64,000 nucleotides of DNA from Pseudomonadales bacterium. GTDB lineage: Bacteria; Pseudomonadota; Gammaproteobacteria; Pseudomonadales; IMCC2047. The DNA lies in NCBI GenBank assembly GCA_024234615.1, contig JACKNY010000001.1, positions 1,640,501 through 1,704,500 on the forward strand, written 5' to 3'. Under the pieces are notes generated by a model. The model was not told the origin of the DNA and did not search any database. It saw only the letters and a list, made by a program, of their open reading frames with translations. A program made the translations under genes and the position numbers. This document shows, piece by piece, positions 28,897 to 39,054 of this stretch (positions are counted from its first letter, which is position 1; every line of letters starts with the position of its first letter).

Positions 28897-30191
28897 GCCT
28901 CCCGGTCAATGCGCAAACGTCCTTTCACCCACTGCTGTTCCTCAGTGGCCGATAAAATCGTCACCGCTAATCCTTGTTCGCTTAACTCCTGTTTAAACTG
29001 ATCCAGTTGTTGAATTTGTCGTACATCTATGTCCAACATCAACGAATTTTGCCTCTCATCATAACGAACCTGTTGGATTTGTAGACTCTGAGGTTGATTC
29101 ATTGCTTGTATTTGATAACCGACCACTCCCATCAGCTGCAGAAAGTCCGTTTCGGAATCAAATTCGAGTGCCTGCTCGAGGTGATTTCGCATTTGGATTT
29201 TCACATCGACAATTTTCCCGTCCTGAGGGAATAATTCACGATAACGCTGAATCACCTGTTGTTCCACGGCTCTCCCTTTATTTTCTAGATACAGCCCTAT
29301 GCCAACATTAAATAATATCTGAAGCCCCACACAGACTGCCGCTGCATAGCCTAAAAGACGCCAGCTGCCCAGACTATTTCTTTTTAGTGTCGGTTGATAA
29401 GCCGCCGTTAAAAGATTCACGAAGTTGGGGTTCGCCGGCTTTAATATTTGATGGCAGACTTGTTCACAAAGGTAATCAAACAGCGATGGGCTGATTTCCA
29501 AAACAACTGATTTACCCTCGCTTTCAAACTGCGATTGTAAAGCGTTTAGTTGTGTCGCCTGTTTTTCTGCATATGCCTGTGTCGAAACAAGACTGACTTG
29601 ACTCAGACCTGGTTGGGTATCTTTATCGGCAGCAATGAGTTCAATCAGACTAGGTAAATTGCTAACCGGGGCTTTTAAGCTAACGCGCGCTGACTTAATC
29701 AGCACCTCATTTTCATCGAGATAAACGACAAGCTCATCTGGTGCACAAGTTATTACACTGGTTGCCGGGGTCAGCCAGTGAGGAGCAATGTTTAATTGGT
29801 CACACTGATCTAACCAAGATTTCATTTTCGAGTGATTAACCGCCAGCACTTCAGCTGTGCCGTCAGCAGCCAGGTGGCTGAGAACTAGGTGCATATCTTC
29901 GATGGGTTCTGCGATGACCTCTTCCACCAAAAAAGGCAAAAACTTTTGTAAATGCCGACGTTGTTTGGTCGGCACCTGCACCTGCGCGATCAACACCTGA
30001 TGAGCCGGTACTATCAGTAGACAGCTCATTTGCTCACCAACCTTACCCGCAATATCAAAGGACTCCAGGGCAACCTGATAATTACCCTGTTGGCGTTCGC
30101 CAGCCTCATCAAATAACGCCCAATCCAGAGTCTGTACTTCTGACGACGCGTTTTTATCATGTAAATTAACAATGAGTAAAGTCATTGACAC
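28893..30191 (-). CDS. gspL: Type II secretion system protein GspL
   Basis: A 432-residue bitopic protein that links the ATPase GspE to the membrane platform. The actin-like cytoplasmic domain fills about residues 1-240 (VPAHQVLIAQVQVPTKQRR and the FLVEEVIAEPIEDMH block are typical). A transmembrane helix lies near 275-295 and a periplasmic ferredoxin-like domain ends the protein. The predicted start is GTG 30191; ATG 30185, two codons later, is equally possible. It starts 6 nt after the gspK stop. Confidence 0.92.
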   Translation of the reverse strand: MSMTLLIVNLHDKNASSEVQTLDWALFDEAGERQQGNYQVALESFDIAGKVGEQMSCLLIVPAHQVLIAQVQVPTKQRRHLQKFLPFLVEEVIAEPIEDMHLVLSHLAADGTAEVLAVNHSKMKSWLDQCDQLNIAPHWLTPATSVITCAPDELVVYLDENEVLIKSARVSLKAPVSNLPSLIELIAADKDTQPGLSQVSLVSTQAYAEKQATQLNALQSQFESEGKSVVLEISPSLFDYLCEQVCHQILKPANPNFVNLLTAAYQPTLKRNSLGSWRLLGYAAAVCVGLQILFNVGIGLYLENKGRAVEQQVIQRYRELFPQDGKIVDVKIQMRNHLEQALEFDSETDFLQLMGVVGYQIQAMNQPQSLQIQQVRYDERQNSLMLDIDVRQIQQLDQFKQELSEQGLAVTILSATEEQQWVKGRLRIDREA

Positions 30192-30197
30192 TTTCCA

Positions 30198-31196
30198 TTA
30201 GCCCTTCGTTGATAACTGATTATCTGGCTTTTCTGGTTCATTCTGCAATTCAAACTGACCACTACGATCACGCGAGATCAAGCTAATGATACCCTTCTCG
30301 GCATCTCGATACAGTATTGATTTTAACCAAACTTCCCGTCCCGCAAAGTAGGCACGCACTAGCACCTCAAAGTATTCTGTGCGCACAGTAAAGTCGGCCT
30401 CATTCAGTGTCAAACCTGCCATACTCTCGTGCTGGCGGAGTGCTTCCAGCGAAGCAAAGCCACTCTCTCCCCTTGCCTCGATAATACGTTCAGCCACAGC
30501 ATCATCGACTTCCGCGATAAGCGCCTTCAAAACCTCAGCAGGCGCCGTATTAATGTTGACGGCGGTAGCTTCAGGCAGGGCGGTTAAATAGGGTTGTAAT
30601 TTCTCAAAGTACGCGCGCTGCATCCCCTTAGTTAAGCGTAATTCCGAAAGATGTGTCATACGTTGATTGGCCGTTCGGTAGGGTTTTTCCAAAGCCAGAT
30701 AACCCTCATCCTCCGTGCCTAAATCCTGCGGAAGGATATCCCTGTCCAGCCAATCAACCCAAGCGTTGACCAGCCCTATATCCATTGCTTGGTTGTTCAG
30801 TAACCGTTTGAACGATTCCATAGATTGCACATTGGTTACCCCAGCCTGATCCACAAGATTGTTAATATTGAGGCGTGCTTGCAAATCGTGAACGCTGATT
30901 TCAATAACCCCCTGATCAAATTCATAGCGTTGCGACAATGTCGCCCAGATTTCGCCGAGATGATCTTTGGAGCCCTCCTTTTGATCAAGCTCAAAGTCAC
31001 GACGTAGAATTTGCCGTGTGAAGGCTTCCCCGCCGAGTGCATATTGATAGGCCTGTGCGGCAATCAATTGGTTGCCCGTCTGCTTAATACTAACGTAGAC
31101 GCGTGCCACAATTTCGCTCGCGACCAATGTTACCAGTGCGAACACCAAAAGCACCGTCATCAGCGCAACACCCTGCTGCCGATATAACCGCCTCAA
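30198..31196 (-). CDS. gspK: Type II secretion system minor pseudopilin GspK
   Basis: A 332-residue minor pseudopilin that caps the pseudopilus tip with GspI and GspJ. The N-terminal prepilin-like segment is QQGVALMTVLLVFALVTLVA; GspK characteristically lacks the Glu5 of major pseudopilins, as here. The large C-terminal domain includes LQARLNINNLVD near residue 108, DWLDRD near 150 and INTAPAEVLKAL near 216, standard GspK helix-hairpin-helix-like motifs. The start overlaps the gspJ stop by 4 nt. Confidence 0.93.
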   Translation of the reverse strand: MRRLYRQQGVALMTVLLVFALVTLVASEIVARVYVSIKQTGNQLIAAQAYQYALGGEAFTRQILRRDFELDQKEGSKDHLGEIWATLSQRYEFDQGVIEISVHDLQARLNINNLVDQAGVTNVQSMESFKRLLNNQAMDIGLVNAWVDWLDRDILPQDLGTEDEGYLALEKPYRTANQRMTHLSELRLTKGMQRAYFEKLQPYLTALPEATAVNINTAPAEVLKALIAEVDDAVAERIIEARGESGFASLEALRQHESMAGLTLNEADFTVRTEYFEVLVRAYFAGREVWLKSILYRDAEKGIISLISRDRSGQFELQNEPEKPDNQLSTKG

Positions 31197-31858
31197 AATG
31201 TTTCTCCGCCTTTAACGCGACCCAGCTGGTAGAGGCGTTTAATTTCTCCCTGTCCTTGCGTAATAAATGAGACCTCAATCGCAACAGGCAAACCTAGAAC
31301 GATACTTTCCTCATGCTGAAACGGCCATTCTTTATGCCACTTCCCTTCTTCGTCCAGCACACGTAACTGGACATCTTCAATACCGCTCATCAATTTTTGG
31401 GTTTTCGGTTGACTATCCTGGGCTTGATCTAAATTTGGCCAATAATGGCGCAATAGTGACCTTTGCGTATCACTGTTCTTTGTCTCGGAAGGGAGTGAGC
31501 CCAATGAATAGGCGACACGTTGCAACTGGCTACGTAGCAGCTGCTGAGGGTTACGCCAACCCTGACGGGTGAGCTGTAACAAGTATTCGCCTTGGCCGAC
31601 AACAAAACTGGGGATTTCCTCCGCATAGGGACCGCGAATTGATCGATTCACCGCTTGTTCAATATCCAATGACATAAACAGCATTGCACGCTGTATCTGT
31701 CGCAAATTTTCAGAGTGCGCCTGCACCCCTTGTTGCGACAATATCACGGCGTTCAACACTCGATAGGAGGCCGTGCCAATAATGGCGAAAATGCTTATTG
31801 CGATAAGTATTTCAAGCAGGGTAAATCCGGCCGTGTTTTTGTTGGTTTGCGCTCGCAT
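31193..31858 (-). CDS. gspJ: Type II secretion system minor pseudopilin GspJ
   Basis: A 221-residue prepilin-like protein with the cleavage site TAGFTLLEILIAISIFA near residue 10 (G-F, Glu at +5) and the GspJ feature of a long periplasmic beta domain. It belongs to the tip complex with GspI, GspK and GspH. Its start codon shares one base with the gspI stop. Confidence 0.92.
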   Translation of the reverse strand: MRAQTNKNTAGFTLLEILIAISIFAIIGTASYRVLNAVILSQQGVQAHSENLRQIQRAMLFMSLDIEQAVNRSIRGPYAEEIPSFVVGQGEYLLQLTRQGWRNPQQLLRSQLQRVAYSLGSLPSETKNSDTQRSLLRHYWPNLDQAQDSQPKTQKLMSGIEDVQLRVLDEEGKWHKEWPFQHEESIVLGLPVAIEVSFITQGQGEIKRLYQLGRVKGGETF

Positions 31859-32247
31859 CAGTATTTTCCCAGAAAACCCTGTAGGGTAAGCAAGCCTGAT
31901 TGGGCATCCGCTTCACTGACTTTGACTTCAACACGACGTAACCAGGCGTCGCTGGTGTTAAACACCTCCACTTGCAGACGCCAGGAGTGCCCATATTGAT
32001 CAAGTATTTCGTTTTGCCGCCCCAAAGCGGGCCACTCTTTTGCCACTCTCAATTCCGCCAGTTTGTTTTCCGCCAGCCAGAGTGCATAGGACTTTTGTTC
32101 GAGGTAATGGGTTTGCTGAACGCTCTGACTACTTCCCCGTATCACCGCAAAGGCACTGAGCGCAAACACCACCAACGCAATCATAACTTCCAGCAGAGTA
32201 AAGCCTCTTTGCCATTTTAAAACCCTAAGGCCGCACGAGCTGAACAT
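31858..32247 (-). CDS. gspI: Type II secretion system minor pseudopilin GspI
   Basis: A 129-residue minor pseudopilin with the prepilin site QRGFTLLEVMIALVVFALSA near residue 13 and the GspI-type tail (QKSYALWLAENKLAELR). It nucleates the pseudopilus tip. ATG 32247 lies inside the end of gspH (23-nt overlap), and no later good start precedes the leader peptide, so the overlap is probably real. Confidence 0.92.
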   Translation of the reverse strand: MFSSCGLRVLKWQRGFTLLEVMIALVVFALSAFAVIRGSSQSVQQTHYLEQKSYALWLAENKLAELRVAKEWPALGRQNEILDQYGHSWRLQVEVFNTSDAWLRRVEVKVSEADAQSGLLTLQGFLGKY

Positions 32248-32833
32248 CTTCGACTCCGTCGGTTATCAGGCTAGTGTCACCCTCAACATCTTTGTGATGC
32301 AGGCTTATGCTATAAGCCATACCTTCCCCGTTTGAAAAAAATAGGATTATCGGAGTCTCTTCTGCGTCAGAATTGTTCTTCTTATTCTTATCCTTCTCAT
32401 CTGTCGTTGACGATCGCAGATCCACCGGTTCATCTTCGAGCATTACCGCCAACGACATCGCGTCGGGTAATTGATGTTCCGCGAATACTTTTTGTTCACT
32501 ACTTTTCCAGTTTCTCTGCTGCTGATCAAACTCGAGTACTTGATAGCTATTTGGATTAATTCGTAAACCAAATTCGCGGCCCTGCAATAGGGCTTCATCC
32601 GCCGCTGTACGGATGACAACCGCCAGTCTACGCGCCTCTTTTTGTAATGTCCGCTGAGGATTGCCGCCGACGCTTAGCACCACCATCCCCGCCATAATAC
32701 CGACGATGACCATGACCACCAGTATTTCGACCAGGGTAAAACCGCTGGCATTGACAGCCTTCTGCTTGATTGGCCTGCCTCGGATTATTTGAGTTTGGAC
32801 AACACCAATACCCTGTGGCAATTGGGATATCAT
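32225..32833 (-). CDS. gspH: Type II secretion system minor pseudopilin GspH
   Basis: A minor pseudopilin with the cleavage motif ASGFTLVEILVVMVIVGIMA followed by the GspH/FimT beta domain (RRLAVVIRTAADEALLQGREFGLRI is the family signature). The frame is open to 32908, inside gspG; ATG 32833 avoids that overlap and gives 202 residues with a long leader of about 30. A Lys/Asn/Asp-rich insert (about residues 148-165) lies in the C-terminal domain and is not typical of E. coli or Vibrio homologues. Confidence 0.88.
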   Translation of the reverse strand: MISQLPQGIGVVQTQIIRGRPIKQKAVNASGFTLVEILVVMVIVGIMAGMVVLSVGGNPQRTLQKEARRLAVVIRTAADEALLQGREFGLRINPNSYQVLEFDQQQRNWKSSEQKVFAEHQLPDAMSLAVMLEDEPVDLRSSTTDEKDKNKKNNSDAEETPIILFFSNGEGMAYSISLHHKDVEGDTSLITDGVEDVQLVRP

Positions 32834-32849
32834 CGGCAGTAAAAAAGCG

Positions 32850-33329
32850 CTAATTCGACTCCCAAGAGGTAATATCTGCATCGACGCCCTCGCCACCCTC
32901 GCGACCATCCGCTCCTAAAGAATAAAGATCGAACTTGCCCTGAGCACCGGGGCTGAGATAGAGGTACTCATTACCCCAGGGATCCTTCGGTACTTTTTTC
33001 AAATAACCATCCTGGTTCCAATTTTTCGGTTCTGGCGACCCCGCCGGTTTATTCACCAGCGCCTCAAGGCCTTGATCGGTGGTGGGATAATTGAAATTAT
33101 CAAGCTTGTAAAGGTCAAGCGCATTGGAAAGACTACGAATATCAGCTTGTGCCGCTGTAACTCTCGCTTCATCCGGACGCCCCATGATATTTGGCACCAC
33201 CAATGCTGCTAATATCCCGAGGATGATAATAACCACCATAATTTCGATCAAAGTAAAGCCCGCCGAAAGTTGCTTTACTGATAACATTTTGCAGGTGCTT
33301 TTTCGCATTACTTTATCCATTAAATACAC
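32850..33329 (-). CDS. gspG: Type II secretion system major pseudopilin GspG
   Basis: The 159-residue major pseudopilin, the building block of the piston-like pseudopilus. The prepilin peptidase site is [20 protein letters not shown] near residue 24, followed by [15 protein letters not shown]. The C-terminal calcium-binding region ([28 protein letters not shown]) is exactly as in GspG. The leader before the cleavage Gly is long (about 23 residues), so an internal start at one of the later Met codons is possible. Confidence 0.95.
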   Translation of the reverse strand: MYLMDKVMRKSTCKMLSVKQLSAGFTLIEIMVVIIILGILAALVVPNIMGRPDEARVTAAQADIRSLSNALDLYKLDNFNYPTTDQGLEALVNKPAGSPEPKNWNQDGYLKKVPKDPWGNEYLYLSPGAQGKFDLYSLGADGREGGEGVDADITSWESN

Positions 33330-34537
33330 TATCCAACTAATTGATTAATATTAAGTATTGGCAGAAGAATTGCTAACACAATCAGCAATACGCAGCCTCC
33401 CATAAATAACAGCATAAAGGGTTCGAATAAACCCAGCATCAGCGCTATAAAATTTTGAATTTCCCGCTCTTGGTTCTGCGCTACCCGTTCAAGCATCTGG
33501 TCTAACTCGCCACTCGACTCACCGCTAGCGATCAGGTGAATCATCATCGGTGGAAAATAACCCGCCTGTTGTAAAGACGCGTGTAAGCTACCACCTTCAG
33601 TGACCTGCTGTGTGACTTCTCTGACCTTATGTTTCAACCATTGATTTGAGAGTACTTCTCCGGAAATTTTTAAAGCATCAACCAAGGGTACGGCGCTTGA
33701 GGTTAAAATACTTAAGGTGCTGGCAAAACGCGCCGTATTGACTCCCCGACTAACTTTTCCCAACAAGGGGAAGCTTAACAAACGATGGTCGAACCTTAAA
33801 CGCAGAGCAGGCTTACTTAGCGCCACCCGAAAAGCAATTCCTCCCGCCAATACCAACAGCAACAGCAAAATACCAAAACTGCGTAGAAAATCGCTCAGCG
33901 CAATCAAACCACGCGTCAGCACTGGCAACTCCTGCCCTGTATCGACAAAGACATCGACAATGTCAGGCACCACATAAACCATCAGCCCAGACACTATGAG
34001 CAGCGACAGTAGCAATAAAATAACGGGATACAGGATCGCCAGCTTGATTTTCTGTCGCGATTCGGCACTGCTCTCCGTATAGTCCGCCAAGCGATTTAAA
34101 ACTTTATCTAAATAACCGGACTGTTCGCCAGCCGCAACCGTAGCGCAGTACAGGTGCGAAAATGCACGAGGAAATTCCGCCAGACTTTTGGCTAAACTAT
34201 GGCCTTCCAACACCCTTGCTCTCACCGCCAACAACATACTCCGAATCACTGGTTTTTCGGTTTGCTGGGCAACCGTATTGAGTGATTCTTCCAGGGGTAA
34301 CGCACCCTGTACCAGGGTTGCAAGCTGGCGCGTGATCAACGCCAAATCCGCCACACTGATACGTGGACTGAACCAGCTGCGTTGTTGTTGCTGTTTGGCG
34401 CTGGACTCATCGACCTCAAGCGGCATCCAGCCTTTATCACGCAACAGCTGCCGAATTTGGCGTGAGCTATCGGCCTCAAGGACACCTTTTTTTTTGCGTC
34501 CGTTATTGTCTAGTGCTACATAGTCGTAGGCAGCCAT
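33329..34537 (-). CDS. gspF: Type II secretion system inner-membrane platform protein GspF
   Basis: A 402-residue polytopic protein that forms the core of the inner-membrane platform. It begins with the GspF N-terminal fold ([24 protein letters not shown]) and has two repeated T2SSF domains ([22 protein letters not shown] near 65; [19 protein letters not shown] near 268) and three membrane helices near 170, 220 and 375. gspE stops directly before it and gspG overlaps its stop by one base. Confidence 0.95.
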   Translation of the reverse strand: MAAYDYVALDNNGRKKKGVLEADSSRQIRQLLRDKGWMPLEVDESSAKQQQQRSWFSPRISVADLALITRQLATLVQGALPLEESLNTVAQQTEKPVIRSMLLAVRARVLEGHSLAKSLAEFPRAFSHLYCATVAAGEQSGYLDKVLNRLADYTESSAESRQKIKLAILYPVILLLLSLLIVSGLMVYVVPDIVDVFVDTGQELPVLTRGLIALSDFLRSFGILLLLLVLAGGIAFRVALSKPALRLRFDHRLLSFPLLGKVSRGVNTARFASTLSILTSSAVPLVDALKISGEVLSNQWLKHKVREVTQQVTEGGSLHASLQQAGYFPPMMIHLIASGESSGELDQMLERVAQNQEREIQNFIALMLGLFEPFMLLFMGGCVLLIVLAILLPILNINQLVG

Positions 34538-36070
34538 TTAACTCTCTTGTGTGACGCGCAATACTTCTTCAATACTGGTAATCCCTGCCAGAACCCGTTG
34601 ACAACCATCAGCTCTAATGCTTTGACTGTGCGTACGCGCCCATTGAGTTAACTCTGCTTCAGAGGCTTGGTTATGAATAAGTTTGCGCATCGCTTCATCT
34701 ACAGCCACTACTTCAAAAATACCGATACGCCCGGAATAACCGGACTGACTACATTGGTCACAACCCACAGCACGATATATGGTCGCAGCCTCATTGCCGA
34801 GACCAAGCAACTGGCGCTCAGCTTGATCAGGCCTGTGTGACTCCTTGCAGGTATGACAGAGAACGCGCACCAAGCGCTGGGCTATCACGCCGATCAGACT
34901 GGAGGATAACAAGAAGGGTTCAACACCCATATCGTGCAAACGCGTCATCGCACCAATGGCGCTATTAGTGTGCAACGTCGATAGGACTAGGTGGCCAGTC
35001 AGACTTGCCTGTACCGCAATTTCTGCCGTTTCCAGATCACGAATTTCACCGATCATGACCACATCCGGATCCTGTCGCAAAATGGCTCTGAGGCCACGGG
35101 CAAAAGTCATATTGGCCTTGAGGTTCACCTGCGTTTGGCCAATTCCTTCCAGGTTATACTCAATCGGATCTTCGACTGTCAAAATATTGCGCTTACGATC
35201 ATTGATGCTGGTCAAACCCGCATAGAGGCTCGTGGTTTTTCCCGAGCCCGTGGGGCCGGTTACCAAAATAATACCGTGTGGCCGATGCAGTAATTCATCC
35301 ACTGTTTTGAGGTCATTCTCGATCATACCCAGAGCGGTCAAATCCAAACGCCCTGACTTCTTATCCAGCAGTCGCAGCACCACGCGCTCACCGTTACTGG
35401 CGGGAATGGTGGAAACACGCACATCTATTTCACGGCCAGCAACCCGCAACGAAATGCGGCCGTCTTGTGGAATGCGCTTTTCGGCAATATCGAGCTTCGC
35501 CATGACCTTTATCCGCGAAACAAGCAACGGCGCCAATGCCCGCTTTGGCTCAACGACTTCACGGAGAACACCATCAACACGAAAACGCACTACTAAACGA
35601 TGTTCAAAGGTTTCGATGTGGATGTCCGACGCGCTTTGTTTGGCGGCTTCGGTCAGCAGCGCGTTAATCAAACGGATAATGGGTGCGTCATCCTCCTGCT
35701 CCATCAGATCTTCGGTGACGGGAACCGCATCCACCAAACTGACCAAGTCCAGCTCATCCCCCAAGCCTTCGACCATTTGCATGGTTTCCGAAGAATCAGT
35801 GTCGTAGGCACGTGCCAGGTATTGCTTAAATTCGGCCTGCTCGACTAGCTTCAGTTTGATAGGACAATCGAGATAACGTTGTGCTTCTGCAATAATCACT
35901 GGCTTGACGGTCTTTATTCCGATAAGCGTCACCACGCCGCTAACCTTATCATGGGTCAAAACGCCATGTCGCCGCGCAAAGTTATAAGGCAACTTTTTGC
36001 TCTGTGTCGAATCCACAGGTTCTTTGCCTCCTGGCAATGCCATCAGGTTGGATGAGGGAGCAGCTTCCAT
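34538..36070 (-). CDS. gspE: Type II secretion system ATPase GspE
   Basis: The 510-residue cytoplasmic hexameric ATPase that powers pseudopilus assembly. It has an N1E-like domain in the first 130 residues, the central SDIHIETF box near 145, Walker A VTGPTGSGKTTSLYA near 268, the Asp box, Walker B IGEIRDLETAEIA near 330 and the His box LSTLHTNSAIGA near 355. The four-Cys zinc module is present (CHTC near 400 and CDQC about 30 residues on). It directly adjoins gspF and lies 3 nt after gspD. Confidence 0.96.
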   Translation of the reverse strand: MEAAPSSNLMALPGGKEPVDSTQSKKLPYNFARRHGVLTHDKVSGVVTLIGIKTVKPVIIAEAQRYLDCPIKLKLVEQAEFKQYLARAYDTDSSETMQMVEGLGDELDLVSLVDAVPVTEDLMEQEDDAPIIRLINALLTEAAKQSASDIHIETFEHRLVVRFRVDGVLREVVEPKRALAPLLVSRIKVMAKLDIAEKRIPQDGRISLRVAGREIDVRVSTIPASNGERVVLRLLDKKSGRLDLTALGMIENDLKTVDELLHRPHGIILVTGPTGSGKTTSLYAGLTSINDRKRNILTVEDPIEYNLEGIGQTQVNLKANMTFARGLRAILRQDPDVVMIGEIRDLETAEIAVQASLTGHLVLSTLHTNSAIGAMTRLHDMGVEPFLLSSSLIGVIAQRLVRVLCHTCKESHRPDQAERQLLGLGNEAATIYRAVGCDQCSQSGYSGRIGIFEVVAVDEAMRKLIHNQASEAELTQWARTHSQSIRADGCQRVLAGITSIEEVLRVTQES

Positions 36071-36073
36071 GGG

Positions 36074-37984
36074 CTAAATTTCTGGAACAGTGGCGCTCGG
36101 CGGCGTTTTTAACTCGGGCAGCAGCGGCCCCTGTTTGGGCAATAAAATCCAATCGGTATCATCGTTATATTTTTTCTGCCGAGCACGCATCTCATTGTAA
36201 CGAGTGGTCGTCACTTCATCTGCGCTGGCTTCATCCGAGAGAATAACCGGGTGAATAAACACCATCAGGTTGTTTTTAACTGCTTGAGTGGAGGTGCTTC
36301 GAAACAAACGTCCCAAACCGGGAATACGTCCTAACACCGGAATGCGACTCTCATTTTGAGTAAACTCATCTTTGATAAGTCCACCTAATACCAAGACCTG
36401 ATCGTTATCCAGTAATACCCGGGTTTTAATATTGCGTTTATTGGTCACAATATCGGCGGTAGACACCGCTGCAGTGCTAATACTTTCGACGGTCTGTTCA
36501 ATGTCCAGAGTAATCGAATGATTTTGGTTAATACGCGGTTTTACCTTCAGTGTGACGCCTATATCCTGGCGTTCGATCGTCTGAAACGGATTATCTGTGG
36601 AAGAGGCAGAATTCGTCTGTGACCCAGTAATAAAGGGCACATTGGAGCCTACTAGTATTTCGGCATCTTCATTATCGAGTGTCACAATAGTCGGCGTGGA
36701 CAGAATGTTAGCATTAGAGTCCGCTTCCAGAGCGCGAATCAATGCCCGTAGGGAATCATTTTTAAAATAGCCCAAAGCCAAGCCGCTACCTAAGTTAGGT
36801 ATTTCAGGTGTAGTTAATGCGTTGGGAATCGCTTTAAAACCACCGAACACCCCTTCTCCACCTGGTACCGTCGAGGTCCATTGAATCCCCAGGTCGTCCA
36901 TTACATCTTGGTTAACCTCAACAATCACCGCTTCAACCATCACCTGCTGGCGCCGAATATCCAGCTTAGCGATGACCCCTCGTATGGTGTTTAGCAACGC
37001 CGGTGGCGCTGTTATTATCAGGGCATTGTTTTCTTTGCTCACCTGAATGCTGACTTCACCGGAATCAAAAGGCTGATCTTTATCCGCCTTCTGAATGCTA
37101 CCGCTGACCCCCTGTAGAATCGGCACAAGATCGGTCGCATTGGCATAATGAATATAGATAACCTGAGTGTTGCCTTCGCCGGATAAGGGTTGATCTAAAC
37201 GACTAATAAGAGTTCGCAACTGCTGACGGGTGACGGGGTCACCTGTCATTAAAATACTATTTGAGCGTTCATCCGCCGCAAAGGTAAGGCTTTTACCATC
37301 CGCACTTTGAGAATTGGCGACACCCGGCACCAGCTTGGTAACAACCCCAACCACATCACGCGCGCTGGCAAATTTTAATGAAATAACTTCAATATCAATG
37401 GTGCCGACCTGATCAATATCACGCACAATTTTTTCGATTTCATCAATATTTCCTGCGCGATCCGCGATAATCAACACATTGGTTTGCGGATAAGCGGCCA
37501 AGTGCCCTACCTGCGGTACTAAAGGACGCAACAATGCCACCAGCTGTGGCGCAGCAACATTCTTTATTCTGATAATCCGCACCACCATATCTTCCGGTGT
37601 TTTACTGTTTTCTTTCGTATAGGGAATAGTCGATTGTTTCGCTAACGCATCGGGAATAATTTTGATCGAACCTTCCGATTCAATGGCGCTAAAGCCATGA
37701 ACCTGCAAAACAGACAAGAAGACTTGATAAGCCTCCCCTTTGCTGAGTGGCTCTCCCGCCATCACCGACACTTTACCCTTCACGTTTGGATGGACGATGA
37801 TGGCTTTATCCGTAACCTCTGAGGCCCAACGAATCAATTCCTGAATATCAGCATCTTCCAGTGCCAGAGTTACTTGCTCCGCATGGGAAAAGCCGACAGC
37901 AAAACAACATAATAGGCCGAAACAATAGCCTCTCACCTGGGCCAGCCATCCTCGTGCTTGCTTATATCCTTTGAGTTGCATCAT
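36074..37984 (-). CDS. gspD: Type II secretion system secretin GspD
   Basis: A 636-residue outer-membrane secretin. It has a signal sequence (YCFGLLCCFAVGFSHA), the N0 domain (EDADIQELIRWASEVTDKAIIV), three N1-N3 KH-like domains (NVLIIADRAGNIDEIE, SILMTGDP and NALIITAPPALLNTI mark their ends) and the beta-barrel secretin domain, with VPFITGSQ near 445 and VLGGLIKDEF near 535. It lacks a lipobox, so it probably needs a pilotin from elsewhere or targets itself. It overlaps gspC by 4 nt. Confidence 0.96.
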   Translation of the reverse strand: MMQLKGYKQARGWLAQVRGYCFGLLCCFAVGFSHAEQVTLALEDADIQELIRWASEVTDKAIIVHPNVKGKVSVMAGEPLSKGEAYQVFLSVLQVHGFSAIESEGSIKIIPDALAKQSTIPYTKENSKTPEDMVVRIIRIKNVAAPQLVALLRPLVPQVGHLAAYPQTNVLIIADRAGNIDEIEKIVRDIDQVGTIDIEVISLKFASARDVVGVVTKLVPGVANSQSADGKSLTFAADERSNSILMTGDPVTRQQLRTLISRLDQPLSGEGNTQVIYIHYANATDLVPILQGVSGSIQKADKDQPFDSGEVSIQVSKENNALIITAPPALLNTIRGVIAKLDIRRQQVMVEAVIVEVNQDVMDDLGIQWTSTVPGGEGVFGGFKAIPNALTTPEIPNLGSGLALGYFKNDSLRALIRALEADSNANILSTPTIVTLDNEDAEILVGSNVPFITGSQTNSASSTDNPFQTIERQDIGVTLKVKPRINQNHSITLDIEQTVESISTAAVSTADIVTNKRNIKTRVLLDNDQVLVLGGLIKDEFTQNESRIPVLGRIPGLGRLFRSTSTQAVKNNLMVFIHPVILSDEASADEVTTTRYNEMRARQKKYNDDTDWILLPKQGPLLPELKTPPSATVPEI

Positions 37985-38634
37985 ATTCGTATATTTTCAT
38001 TGGTTTGATTTAATTGCTCGCGTAACTGCTGCAAACGGTTTTTTAGACTCTCTTCGTTATTCCTCTTCACCGCTTGTGGTTTTTTTCCTTGGGGCGCCAT
38101 ACCAGGACTAGCCACAACATCCGAACCAACAATAGCAGTCTGCTCACGGGGAAACAGCAGCTTTTCCAATCGGCCACCACGTTTTAGCACCACATATTGC
38201 GGTTGCACTTCGTGCAACAAAGCATTTCCTGGTAGTTCATCACCGATAAAATAGCGCTTCGCTTTACCTCGATTATCCGTTGCAATTAGCGCGCTGGAAA
38301 CCTCACTTTTCGTACTGGTAAAGCTTCCCTGCAGCACAAGTTTTAAGCGGGTTTCAGGAATATCCTGCTGCGTCGGTGCTTGCTCCTTCAACAATTCACT
38401 TTTTGCTTCACCAAAAAGATTAAGCTCAGCAAGTTGCAAAAGGTTGACTGCTCTTGCTTGTGGCTTGCGCGCGTTATTAACGGCTGCATCCGAAGGAGAT
38501 GTCAGGGCAGTCGTGTCGAGTAAACTATTACTGCGAAAAATCAGAAGCCCAAGGCAAATTATTATTAGTAAACCCGCAGCCACCGGGGTCGCTACGAACT
38601 GACTGACTGCTTGTAATTTTGAGCCTTGCACCAA
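37981..38634 (-). CDS. gspC: Type II secretion system protein GspC
   Basis: This 217-residue protein has one N-terminal membrane helix (PVAAGLLIIICLGLLIF, about residues 15-31) and a homology-region domain (LNLFGEAKSE, LVLQGSFTS, YFIGDELPGNALLHEVQ, VVLKRGGRLEKLLFPRE) that contacts the N0 domain of GspD. It lacks the C-terminal PDZ domain of Klebsiella PulC and instead ends in a charged segment that could be a coiled coil (NRLQQLREQLNQTNENI). The start is TTG 38634 or the adjoining GTG. It is the first gene of the operon. Confidence 0.88.
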   Translation of the reverse strand: MVQGSKLQAVSQFVATPVAAGLLIIICLGLLIFRSNSLLDTTALTSPSDAAVNNARKPQARAVNLLQLAELNLFGEAKSELLKEQAPTQQDIPETRLKLVLQGSFTSTKSEVSSALIATDNRGKAKRYFIGDELPGNALLHEVQPQYVVLKRGGRLEKLLFPREQTAIVGSDVVASPGMAPQGKKPQAVKRNNEESLKNRLQQLREQLNQTNENIRI

Positions 38635-38650
38635 TCGACATCCTTACAGC

Positions 38651-38690
38651 GTTTTGTAGCTTCTCGTAACTTTTTATAGCTTCTTGTAAT
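38651..38690. repeat. Two-copy 20-bp tandem repeat upstream of gspC
   Basis: The units 38651-38670 and 38671-38690 agree at 16 of 20 positions around TAGCTTCT-GTAA. They lie 17-56 nt upstream of the first gsp gene. The rest of the 38635-39054 gap is AT-rich, with no gene seen, and must hold the promoters for gspC and ybiT. Confidence 0.5.
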
Positions 38691-39054
38691 TTAAGTTTTC
38701 TAAAACAACCTTAGTATTATAGCTAACAAACCCAGATAAAACATTGAAAGGTAACAGATCTTTTTTTATACAAATACCCTCTTATCTCAAAATGGCGGCC
38801 TGTAAAACTCCTACTTCCTGCTGACTTCTCTCAAAATATTTTAATCGTCGATTCCCCTTCAGAAATCCTACAATTCGAGACTTATTAAGTTTCGGCAGAA
38901 TCATCAAAACAAACTCGAATCTCCCGGCTCATCGGTTCCTATTATCCAGACTACGGTTTCAAACCAATATTTTTTAGCTCGACCTCATCGCAACAAATCT
39001 TTATAGTACGCCCCTCTCAAAATCACTGCTCTACCTAACCTCAGGAATTATCCG

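Noticed and set aside
35232..35807. 191-codon frame on the plus strand opposite gspE
   Set aside because: It is antisense to a fully recognisable GspE with all ATPase motifs, and its Ser/Arg-rich translation is what a reversed coding frame gives.
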